Part shown: positions 1 through 5,237 of the stretch, piece after piece
How positions within the stretch are numbered: the stretch's first letter is position 1
Layout of the letters: every line of letters starts with the position of its first letter
Source of the DNA: Bacteroidota bacterium
GTDB taxonomy: Bacteria; Bacteroidota; Bacteroidia; Flavobacteriales; Flavobacteriaceae
Direction: 5' to 3'
Assembly: GCA_947483095.1 (NCBI GenBank)
Contig: CANKLD010000094.1
Span: forward strand, 1-5,237
Length of the DNA stretch: 5,237 bases
Position numbers and translations under genes: made by a program
Notes under the pieces: model-generated
What the model was told of the DNA's origin: nothing
What the model saw: only the letters and a program-made list of their open reading frames with translations
Database searches by the model: none

Positions 1-1046
1 GCTTCTCCATATCCTAATCTTGAAGGAATAAATAATACGGCTTTATCACCAAAAGAGATATTTTCAATTCCTTCGATAAAACCAGGAATCATCCCGTCTT
101 TTTTACCTGCTTGAAAAGGAATTGGTTGGTATTGATTTGCATCAGCTCTTTGTTTGTCATACTTTCCGAATTCTTTGGCTATATTTTCTAAACTGGTATC
201 GAATAAAGTGGCATCTTCAAGAAAACCTGCGTAATTTATAAATATATCAGCTCCTGCAGTTGGGTTTTTACCATTTCCTTTTTTAACAATCGCATACTGC
301 AAACCGCTTCTTGTAGTAACACAAGTTTCTTTCAATTTATTGAAATAGGCAATTTTAGCATCAATAATAGGTTTGTATTTTTGTAAATAAAATTTTTTAT
401 TTTCTTCTTCAATCAAAGCTTGTTTTTTCAAGTTTTGCTCTTCATTGGCAAAGAAATTACTAAATACTTTAACGGCATCAAATTTTTTGGCAGTTTCTCC
501 TTTTCTAATGATGGTTATCGATTTAATATCGTCATTTTGAACAATAGTGTTTACCGTTTTCATTTCATTTTCAACTACATGTCCAAAAATAGTGTGTAAT
601 CCATTGAGCCACGGCGTTTCTAGGTGTGTAATAAAAAACTGGCTGCTATTGGTTCCAGGACCTGAATTTGCCATAGCTAAAACCCCACCTTTATCGAATA
701 CTAAATCTGTAATTTCATCTTTAAATTTGTAACCTGTATCACCGCTTCCATCACCTAAAGGATCGCCTCCTTGAATCATAAAATCAGGAATTACTCGGTG
801 AAATTTTAGATTATTATAAAAAGGTTTTCCTTTGTATTGCTCGTTTACATAGCTGTTATTTCCTTCTGCTAATGTTACGAAATTAGCAACGGTTATTGGT
901 GTTTTTTCAAATTCTAACTGAACAAGGATATTTCCTTTATTGGTTTCAATTTCAGCATACAAACCGTCTTTCAGGATGCTATGGCTATCTTTGCAAGAAA
1001 TAATGGATAAAATAAGTACTATAAATAAACTAATTTTCTTTTTCAT
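1..1046 (-). CDS. Cyclophilin-FKBP fusion peptidyl-prolyl isomerase lipoprotein (3' end cut by window)
   Basis: Predicted exported lipoprotein catalysing cis-trans isomerisation of prolyl bonds, probably for folding of envelope proteins. The visible 348 codons begin with a lipoprotein signal peptide (basic MKKK, hydrophobic core, Cys18 after I-I-S). A cyclophilin domain follows at about 30-180, with FHRVIPDFMIQGGD (82-95), SSQFFIT (134-140) and WLNGLHTIFG (146-155). R84, F89, Q92, F138, W146 and H151 match the known cyclophilin active-site positions, so this domain looks active. A charged helical linker spans about 185-245. An FKBP domain starts near 248, with Y272, FD at 282-283, PGFIEG at 321-326 and LGYGE at 344-348; its last strands are beyond the window. 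About 25 extra residues (284-308) sit between FDTS and the PF strand. The ATG at 1046 overlaps the gldI end by 17 bases, suggesting translational coupling. Such two-family immunophilins are known from Flavobacterium. Confidence 0.93.
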   Translation of the reverse strand, partial: MKKKISLFIVLILSIISCKDSHSILKDGLYAEIETNKGNILVQLEFEKTPITVANFVTLAEGNNSYVNEQYKGKPFYNNLKFHRVIPDFMIQGGDPLGDGSGDTGYKFKDEITDLVFDKGGVLAMANSGPGTNSSQFFITHLETPWLNGLHTIFGHVVENEMKTVNTIVQNDDIKSITIIRKGETAKKFDAVKVFSNFFANEEQNLKKQALIEEENKKFYLQKYKPIIDAKIAYFNKLKETCVTTRSGLQYAIVKKGNGKNPTAGADIFINYAGFLEDATLFDTSLENIAKEFGKYDKQRADANQYQPIPFQAGKKDGMIPGFIEGIENISFGDKAVLFIPSRLGYGE

Positions 1047-1626
1047 CTGTATTTAATTTTTGTTCTGTTGGATTGCTGTCTTCAGGTTTAAAATCATTTA
1101 ATGTTACCGTACAAATAATAGGTTGATTAGCGCCAATTCTTTTTTCATCTCCGTGGAATCCATAGGCTACATGAGATGGAAATAGGAAAGTAATTTTTTC
1201 TTTTTTGTGCATTAATTTAATACCGTGTCTCAGTCCAATCATTATCTTTTGGTCTTTATCTACATGATATTCTTGAGGTTTTAACTCCAATTCAGAATAA
1301 ATAATAGTACCTCTTAGATCTTTTATTTCATAATTATAGTAAGCGATATCTCCCTTTCGTGGTCGAAGTGTATCTTGGTCGTTTTTGCTTTCATATAAAT
1401 ACCAATATCCTTTTTTTGAAGAGATATAATTTGATTCGGGATTGCTTTTAATAATAGAATCAATTTTTGATTCTTCTGAAGCAATTAGTTTTTTATTTCT
1501 ATCTGCAGATTGTCTTAAAAAGGTTCCTGATGATTCAGAAATTGGCTTTCTCGCTTTTTGTTGACTACAACTCCAAACGGATAAAACACTCAGGATTAAC
1601 AGTACTATATTTTTAATTCCTCTCAT
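1030..1626 (-). CDS. gldI: GldI-like gliding-motility lipoprotein with FKBP-type isomerase domain
   Basis: A 198-residue lipoprotein resembling GldI, which in Flavobacterium johnsoniae is required for gliding. The signal peptide (MRGIKNIVLLIL core) ends in a lipobox with Cys20 after V-W-S. A polar, probably helical segment covers about 22-68. The FKBP fold follows at about 73-178, seen in KGDIAYYNYEI (91-101), GLRHGIKLM (131-139) and FPSHVAYGFHGD (149-160), ending in strand IICTVTLNDF (170-179). The tail (180-198) is acidic and polar. Several positions lining the FKBP pocket differ from the consensus: the FD pair appears as Y110-S111 and the floor tryptophan as L132, while Y155 of the AYG motif is kept. 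Isomerase activity is therefore uncertain. The start overlaps the end of the upstream phosphoesterase gene by 14 bases, and the end overlaps the cyclophilin-FKBP gene. The name rests on length, lipobox, divergent FKBP fold and context; a generic FKBP lipoprotein is the alternative. Confidence 0.85.
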   Translation of the reverse strand: MRGIKNIVLLILSVLSVWSCSQQKARKPISESSGTFLRQSADRNKKLIASEESKIDSIIKSNPESNYISSKKGYWYLYESKNDQDTLRPRKGDIAYYNYEIKDLRGTIIYSELELKPQEYHVDKDQKIMIGLRHGIKLMHKKEKITFLFPSHVAYGFHGDEKRIGANQPIICTVTLNDFKPEDSNPTEQKLNTDEKEN

Positions 1627-2632
1627 TTAATTCTATATTTTGAGTTATTAATTCTTCAAATTTATTAATAGTTTCTCGCAATGACAAATCTGATTTTCCA
1701 CCAGCAGCATTGATGTGTCCACCGCCGCTAAAGTGATCTCTAGCAAATTGATTTACATCAAAATCACCTTGAGACCGAAACGATATTTTAATGATGTTCT
1801 CTTCTTTATTTTCGATAAATATTGCTGCAAATACAATTCCTTTTATTGTCAAACCATAATTTACAATTCCTTCTGTATCGCCTTTTAAATGATCAAATTC
1901 GTCTAATTCGTATTGGGATAAAGAAATGTATGAAGTGTGGTATTTTTCTAACACTTTCATATTTTGTAAAGCCCTTCCTAATAATTGAAGTCGGTTATAA
2001 GAATTATTATCGAAAAGAAAATTGGGGATGTTTGTATTTTCAACTCCTAAATCAATCAATTGAGCGACAATGCGGTGCGTTCTGCCTGTAGTTTTTGGAT
2101 ATCTAAAAGAACCTGAATCGGTTAGTATTCCTGTATACAAACAAGTCCCGATTGTTTTATCTATTAGGGAAGTTTGTTCTAAAAATTCAATAAAATTATA
2201 AACCATTTCACAGGTTGAACCAAAATCGGTATCTGAATAGGTGAATTCGGCATAATCATCTGGTTTTTGATGATGATCAATCATAACTAAAGGGCACGAA
2301 GCTTCTTTTAATGACGATTCCATTTCACCCACTCGATAAAGTGCATTGAAATCTAGGGTAAATATTAATTCGGCTTCATTGATAATTTTAGTCGATTCCT
2401 CTTTTTGTTTTTCATAAATCAGAACTTTGTCTGCAGCAGGAAGCCAATCTAAAAATTCTGGAAATTCATTAGGAGAAATAACAACAACTTGGTGGTTAAA
2501 TTTTAACAAAAAATGGTATAAACCCAATGTCGATCCCATCGCGTCTCCGTCTGGATTTCGATGAGGAACAATAACAATTTTTCTAGGTTTTGATAAAAGT
2601 GATTTTATCTTATTAATGTCAAAATTTTTCAT
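1613..2632 (-). CDS. nrnA: DHH-family phosphoesterase, NrnA-like nanoRNase/pAp phosphatase
   Basis: Cytoplasmic metal-dependent enzyme. Characterised NrnA proteins degrade RNAs of two to five nucleotides and dephosphorylate 3'-phosphoadenosine 5'-phosphate; the exact substrate here is inferred. From the chosen start the protein has 339 residues, close to the family norm. The DHH domain shows HRNPDGDAMGS (24-34) with metal ligands D28 and D30, D94 in TLDFNALYR, the DHH triad at 119-121 and D172 in GILTDSGSFR. The C-terminal DHHA1 domain has FRSQGDFDVN (285-294) and SGGGHINAAGG (302-312), which bind the substrate backbone. All core catalytic residues are present. The frame is open to a TTG at 2680, but the ATG at 2632 is preferred because homologues begin just before the first beta-strand (KIVIVPH). 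The 60-base gap to crcB holds only a poor -7-like element, TATTTTG on the minus strand (2664-2658). The 3' end overlaps gldI by 14 bases. Confidence 0.93.
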   Translation of the reverse strand: MKNFDINKIKSLLSKPRKIVIVPHRNPDGDAMGSTLGLYHFLLKFNHQVVVISPNEFPEFLDWLPAADKVLIYEKQKEESTKIINEAELIFTLDFNALYRVGEMESSLKEASCPLVMIDHHQKPDDYAEFTYSDTDFGSTCEMVYNFIEFLEQTSLIDKTIGTCLYTGILTDSGSFRYPKTTGRTHRIVAQLIDLGVENTNIPNFLFDNNSYNRLQLLGRALQNMKVLEKYHTSYISLSQYELDEFDHLKGDTEGIVNYGLTIKGIVFAAIFIENKEENIIKISFRSQGDFDVNQFARDHFSGGGHINAAGGKSDLSLRETINKFEELITQNIELNERN

Positions 2633-2692
2633 AGGATGCGAAGTTACATTTTTTTCACAAAATAGAAACAATTTAACCAATTCTTACCAAAT

Positions 2693-3064
2693 TTATTTTG
2701 CAATATTTAGCCCTACCCAAACAGCAAATAATCCAGTTATTACGCTCAATCCGATATAGATAAAGGCTAATCCGGATTGGTTGTTTTGAAATAAATTGAT
2801 ATTTTCAAGTCCAAATGTAGAAAAGGTGGTATAACCTCCACAAAATCCTGTTATGAAAAACCATTTGATATTGGAGTTAAACAAATCGTTTTTTTCTAAT
2901 AACGAAATTGTAATTCCAATTAAAAAACAGCCTAGAACATTAGTTATTAAAGTGGCCAAAGGAAAAACGGAGGCGTAATATTTTTGAACTATAATTGAGG
3001 TCAAATATCTAAAAGCACTGCCAATTCCTCCACCAATAGCAATTAATAATAAGGTTCTAATCAT
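2693..3064 (-). CDS. crcB: Fluoride channel CrcB/Fluc
   Basis: Small inner-membrane protein that exports fluoride. Known Fluc channels are antiparallel dual-topology homodimers, and the 123-residue length fits a single subunit with four membrane helices (about 3-22, 34-56, 66-88 and 98-120). Family signatures are visible: GGGIGSAFRY (11-20), the pore asparagine N42 in TLITNVLGCFLIG, and GFCGGYTTFSTFG (73-85). The last contains F81 and F84, corresponding to the phenylalanines lining the fluoride path, and the T-T-F-S-T-F stretch near the central sodium site. A single gene is present, consistent with a homodimer rather than the paired crcB1/crcB2 arrangement. It lies 60 bases upstream of nrnA and 124 bases downstream of exbD, so co-transcription with nrnA is possible but unproven. 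I see no fluoride riboswitch upstream. Confidence 0.95.
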   Translation of the reverse strand: MIRTLLLIAIGGGIGSAFRYLTSIIVQKYYASVFPLATLITNVLGCFLIGITISLLEKNDLFNSNIKWFFITGFCGGYTTFSTFGLENINLFQNNQSGLAFIYIGLSVITGLFAVWVGLNIAK

Positions 3065-3101
3065 TTTTTTTTATTTACAAGATTGAAATGAATATGTTAT
3101 T

Positions 3102-3159
3102 TAGCCACTAATTTCAAGAATTATAAAGAATTTGAGGAAATTGTTGTAATTCGTGGTTA
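3102..3159. repeat. Degenerate intergenic inverted repeat with CCACGAATT core
   Basis: Outer arms TAGCCACTAATT (3102-3113) and AATTCGTGGTTA (3148-3159) are complementary at 10 of 12 positions. Nested inside, AATTTCAAGAATT (3110-3122) faces AATTTGAGGAAATT (3129-3142), which can pair with a small bulge. The right arm read on the minus strand contains CCACGAATT, the same core as the larger repeat at 4470-4599, so the two look related. The element fills much of the exbD-crcB gap. It has no T-tract after the stem on the minus strand, so a classical terminator role is not supported, though a transcript 3'-end structure is possible. Confidence 0.6.
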
Positions 3160-3188
3160 CTTTTTTAGTAAAATCAATTTGAGTTACT

Positions 3189-3581
3189 TTATTTAGAAGT
3201 TGCAATTACAAAATTAAGTTTCAATTTAACGCCTATCTGCATTAAATCAACCAAATCTTGTACTTTATTATCGGCAGGAACTCTAAGAACTACCGTTTTA
3301 TCTCCCGAAATCGAGGATTTTTCCAGTAACATTTGCTCTAAATTTTCAAACGCAACTTCCTGCTTGTCAATATAATATAATTTATTTTCAGTAACAGATA
3401 GACTGATGTGATCTTTATTAGTGCTTTCGTTGGAAGCTGCTTTTGGTAAAGTCAACTTTATTACGTTTGGATTTGCTAATGTTGATATAATTAGAAAAAA
3501 CAAAAACAAAAAAAACATAATATCACTTAGTGAAGAGGTAGGAATTTCCGCATGAAAACGCTTATTTCTTTTAATTGCCAT
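3189..3581 (-). CDS. exbD: ExbD/TolR-family biopolymer transport protein
   Basis: Inner-membrane component of the ExbB-ExbD motor that uses the proton gradient to energise TonB-dependent outer-membrane transport. The 130-residue protein has the standard layout: a short basic cytoplasmic N-terminus (MAIKRNKRFHAEIP), one membrane helix at about 19-36 (DIMFFLFLFFLIIST) and a periplasmic domain at about 55-130. Asp20 at the start of the helix, within SLSDIMF, corresponds to the essential membrane aspartate of ExbD/TolR (Asp25 in E. coli ExbD). The periplasmic part shows the usual LSVTENKLYYIDKQEV strand pair and the VVLRVPADNKV segment. The start is one base after the exbB stop, so the two are almost certainly one transcript. 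GldM is excluded by the short length. No tonB follows, so the TonB partner must be encoded elsewhere. Confidence 0.93.
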   Translation of the reverse strand: MAIKRNKRFHAEIPTSSLSDIMFFLFLFFLIISTLANPNVIKLTLPKAASNESTNKDHISLSVTENKLYYIDKQEVAFENLEQMLLEKSSISGDKTVVLRVPADNKVQDLVDLMQIGVKLKLNFVIATSK

Positions 3582-3582
3582 A

Positions 3583-4290
3583 TTATGGTTGTTGAATTAC
3601 GTTAATAATTTCTAATGTTTGTTTTTGGACTTTTAAAGAAAAATGATCAATCATCATATTAAATAAATGGTAGGCAGAATAAGCAACAACACCAACAACA
3701 AGTCCTGCGCCACTACTAATCATTTTTTCATATAAACCGCCAGAAATAGTTTGAATGTTTAAATTTCCAGTATTCGAAATGGTATGAAATATCTTGATAA
3801 CTCCTGAAATAGTTCCTATAAATCCTAGAATTGGTGCAATACCCGATATCAAGCCTAAATAACCCAAACCTTTTTCCATTTCTGCAATTTCTACATTGGC
3901 TGTTTTTTCCATCACCGATTCAATTTCGCTAATTGGTCTACCAATAATTGAAATTCCACTTTTAATAATGTTTCCTGAGGCAGTATTTCCTCTTCCACAC
4001 ATCATTATTGCATTATCAATTTTACCCGATTTTAATTGGATTCTAACATCATTAATCATGTTTTCATCCTGTCTAGTAGCTTTTTTAATAGATAAATATC
4101 TTTCCACAATTACATAAATACAAAAGAAAAGCAAAATGATAATAGGAATAATCATTATCCCTCCTTTAAGAATAAAATCTAAATAGGATACTGAATCTGT
4201 TGGGCTAGGAGCCGAATTTGCATTTGCAGTAGCATTAGAAACGGTGTCGGAAACGACTGTTGAAGATTGAAGGAAAAAATTTAAAAACAT
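3583..4290 (-). CDS. exbB: MotA/TolQ/ExbB proton channel family protein
   Basis: Inner-membrane channel-forming partner of ExbD; the complex converts proton flow into movement of TonB. The 235 residues contain three predicted membrane helices at about 44-63 (GIMIIPIIILLFFCIYVIVE), 143-168 and 193-214. Helix 2 carries the family motif IAPILGFIGTISGVIKIF (151-168), with T160 matching the conserved polar residue of E. coli ExbB helix 2. Helix 3 reads SGAGLVVGVVAYSAYHLF (193-210), with Ser193 where E. coli ExbB has Thr181. The cytoplasmic loop lies between helices 1 and 2. The N-terminal 35 residues are rich in Ser, Thr, Asn and Ala and look like a flexible periplasmic segment. Three helices, the neighbouring exbD and the sequence motif argue against the two-helix gliding motor protein GldL. 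The ATG at 4290 is the first start after the AT-rich upstream region. Confidence 0.93.
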   Translation of the reverse strand: MFLNFFLQSSTVVSDTVSNATANANSAPSPTDSVSYLDFILKGGIMIIPIIILLFFCIYVIVERYLSIKKATRQDENMINDVRIQLKSGKIDNAIMMCGRGNTASGNIIKSGISIIGRPISEIESVMEKTANVEIAEMEKGLGYLGLISGIAPILGFIGTISGVIKIFHTISNTGNLNIQTISGGLYEKMISSGAGLVVGVVAYSAYHLFNMMIDHFSLKVQKQTLEIINVIQQP

Positions 4291-4317
4291 AACTGTTGTT
4301 TAGGTTAAGTAAGATTA

Positions 4318-4325
4318 CAAATTTG
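4318..4325 (-). promoter_or_regulatory. Candidate -7 promoter element for exbBD
   Basis: CAAATTTG on the minus strand matches the Bacteroidota -7 consensus TAnnTTTG at all but the first defined base and lies about 28-35 bases before the exbB ATG, a plausible distance. No convincing TTG at -33 is seen at the expected spacing (the closest is GTTAC), and the motif is palindromic and AT-rich, so it may be chance. From here up to 4470, apart from the AT-only dyad, I see nothing else recognisable. Confidence 0.25.
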
Positions 4326-4344
4326 AATATTTTTTTCTAAAGTA

Positions 4345-4372
4345 ACTATAAAAAAATATTATTTTTTATAGT
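4345..4372. repeat. AT-rich perfect dyad upstream of exbB
   Basis: ACTATAAAAAA (4345-4355) and TTTTTTATAGT (4362-4372) form a perfect 11-base inverted repeat around a 6-base loop. It lies 55-82 bases upstream of the exbB start. It could be a DNA-binding site, a weak hairpin or simply low-complexity sequence; the stem has one G-C pair near the base and otherwise only A-T pairs, so a stable terminator is unlikely. Confidence 0.45.
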
Positions 4373-4469
4373 AAGGCTTATTTACTTTTTATAACGATAT
4401 ATTTTGATTTATAGTATTAATTTTTAACCTGTTGGGAGTAATTCGTAAAATCGTCATTAATTTATTTCT

Positions 4470-4599
4470 TTTTGCCACGAATTCTCGAATATCTAAGAAA
4501 AACTGGCGCAAAAAATTAGTTTATCTTAGATGATCCCGAATTATCGGGACGAATAAAATCGAAAAGTTAAATCGAAAAATTCGAGAATTCGTGGCAAAA
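4470..4599. repeat. 130-base branched inverted-repeat element (REP/MITE-like)
   Basis: The ends, 4470-4490 and 4579-4599, are perfect 21-base inverted repeats that begin TTTTGCCACGAATTC. Inside are two further hairpins: 4491-4504 with 4518-4531 (13 of 14 pairs, around ATCTAAGA/TCTTAGAT), and TCCCGA/TCGGGA (4534-4539 with 4544-4549, 4-base loop). AAATCGAAAA occurs twice at 4556-4565 and 4569-4578. Folded, the element would be a long outer stem with two inner arms. It abuts the stop codon of the capA-like gene. The T-tract lies on the plus-strand side, not after the stem on the transcribed minus strand, so it is not a typical terminator for that gene. There is no coding capacity, so any mobility would have to be driven in trans. 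Confidence 0.85.
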
Positions 4600-5237
4600 T
4601 TATTTTTTTGTAATTACCCCGTTTTCATCAAGCATTATTTGAGATTCTGGAACATCAGATTTTGTGAGGTTGATTATTTCTTTTATAACTGTTTTATCCT
4701 CGTCAATAATAGGACCTCCTTCTCCAACTTGTTTTGTAGAAAAAATAGTACCGGATAAAAATTCTCCTTTTTTATTTACGAAAAGCTTAATAATTGGTGC
4801 AATTCCACAAATTCCTTTAAGATTAAATCTTCCATAGGTAGCAAAATTCCCCATACTATAAGCAATGAATTTCCCTTTGTAAATGTCAATTGCGCGGGTA
4901 ACATGCGGGCCATGACCAAAAACAATATCGGCACCCGCATCAATTACAGTTCGTGCAAATTGATATGGATTACCTCGATTTTCTCCTAAAAATAGTTCAT
5001 CAGAACGGGTTAAGTGGCTTTTTGAAGAACCCTCTGCACCGCCATGAAATGAAACAATTACAATATCGCATATTGAATTTAGTTGTTTAACAATTTTGGC
5101 AGCATTGTCACTGTCGTTAATATCTACTGTACCATTATTTGGTGCAAAAGCACAAAATCCATATTTTATTCCATTTTTTTCAAAGGTAGTGTAAGGATAT
5201 TTTAACAATCCTGCATATTTAATACCAACTCCATCAA
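4600..5237 (-). CDS. CapA-family metallophosphatase-like protein (5' end cut by window)
   Basis: C-terminal 211 residues of a protein of the CapA/PgsA superfamily, which has a calcineurin-like phosphoesterase fold; members are linked to poly-gamma-glutamate or capsule synthesis, but many have no known substrate. The frame is open to the right edge, reading DGVGIKYAGLLKYP, typical of the region before the mid-domain strand, so the TTG at 5208 is internal and the real start lies outside. Counting from the first full codon, SFHGGAEG (62-69), AGADIVFGHGPHV (100-112) and IAYSMGNF (124-131) match the family's HxGxE, GHxPH and GNF metal-site motifs, with H64, E68, H108, H111 and N130. The tail (about 145-211) is a beta-rich extension ending in DENGVITKK. 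No capBC genes are visible, so a poly-gamma-glutamate role is not supported. The stop codon touches the inverted-repeat element. Confidence 0.88.
   Translation of the reverse strand, partial: DGVGIKYAGLLKYPYTTFEKNGIKYGFCAFAPNNGTVDINDSDNAAKIVKQLNSICDIVIVSFHGGAEGSSKSHLTRSDELFLGENRGNPYQFARTVIDAGADIVFGHGPHVTRAIDIYKGKFIAYSMGNFATYGRFNLKGICGIAPIIKLFVNKKGEFLSGTIFSTKQVGEGGPIIDEDKTVIKEIINLTKSDVPESQIMLDENGVITKK

Noticed and set aside
547..732. Plus-strand open frame of 61 codons
   Set aside because: It lies wholly opposite the cyclophilin coding region, whose motifs are clear; no recognisable product.
1822..2091. Plus-strand open frame of 89 codons
   Set aside because: It is antisense to the well-conserved DHH phosphoesterase gene and shows no family features.
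2633..2680. Upstream TTG start giving nrnA 16 more residues
   Set aside because: The extra residues are not family-like and the ATG at 2632 starts the protein at the usual place before the first beta-strand of the DHH domain.
3065..3188. Fluoride riboswitch upstream of crcB
   Set aside because: The gap is AT-rich and lacks the GC-rich conserved blocks and pseudoknot partners of the crcB motif RNA; the structure present is an inverted repeat with a different core.
3896..4117. Plus-strand open frame of 73 codons with hydrophobic stretches
   Set aside because: It is antisense to exbB; its hydrophobicity can arise as a by-product of the opposite-strand coding sequence.
3189..4290. GldL/GldM gliding motor genes, given the nearby gldI
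   Set aside because: The ExbB-like protein has three helices and the ExbD-like protein only 130 residues; GldL has two helices and GldM is around 500 residues.
4470..4599. Intrinsic terminator of the capA-like gene
   Set aside because: The long stem directly follows the stop codon, but on the minus strand it is followed by A-rich rather than T-rich sequence, so only a general 3'-end role can be suggested.
5206..5208. TTG as the start of the capA-like gene
   Set aside because: The same frame continues upstream to the window edge with family-like residues, so the TTG encodes an internal leucine.

Overview
The window is AT-rich, with every supported gene on the minus strand. It looks like a chromosomal segment of a Flavobacteriia member (Bacteroidota), probably Flavobacterium or a close relative. 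The main pointers are a GldI-type gliding lipoprotein, a cyclophilin-FKBP fusion lipoprotein, Bacteroidota-style ExbB/ExbD, the lack of strong Shine-Dalgarno sequences, and inverted repeats built on a GCCACGAATT core that resemble intergenic repeats I associate with Flavobacterium. The genus is an inference.

Layout in the direction of transcription, from high to low coordinates. (1) 5237-4600 is the C-terminal part of a CapA-family metallophosphatase-like protein whose start lies outside the window. (2) 4599-4291 is a 309-base gene-free stretch. It holds a 130-base element bounded by perfect 21-base inverted repeats with two inner hairpins, then an AT-only dyad, then a weak candidate promoter. 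(3) 4290-3189 holds exbB and exbD, one base apart, encoding a proton-driven TonB-energising motor. (4) 3188-3065 is a short gap containing a degenerate inverted repeat of apparently the same family. (5) 3064-2693 is a CrcB/Fluc fluoride channel. (6) 2632-1 is a tight cluster: an NrnA-like DHH phosphoesterase, gldI, and a cyclophilin-FKBP lipoprotein cut by the left edge. Successive reading frames here overlap by 14 and 17 bases.

Functionally, the last two genes both encode lipoproteins of the peptidyl-prolyl isomerase families, predicted to work outside the cytoplasm on folding of exported proteins, with GldI tied to gliding in Flavobacterium. They are joined to a cytoplasmic enzyme that degrades very short RNAs and/or pAp. 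ExbBD is predicted to power TonB-dependent outer-membrane uptake, but no TonB gene is present here. CrcB protects against fluoride, and no fluoride riboswitch is visible.

I see no clearly new multi-gene system. The most interesting items are the branched inverted-repeat element and its degenerate relative, the side-by-side isomerase lipoproteins (one a two-family fusion, the other with substituted FKBP active-site positions), and the overlapping nrnA-gldI-ppi arrangement.
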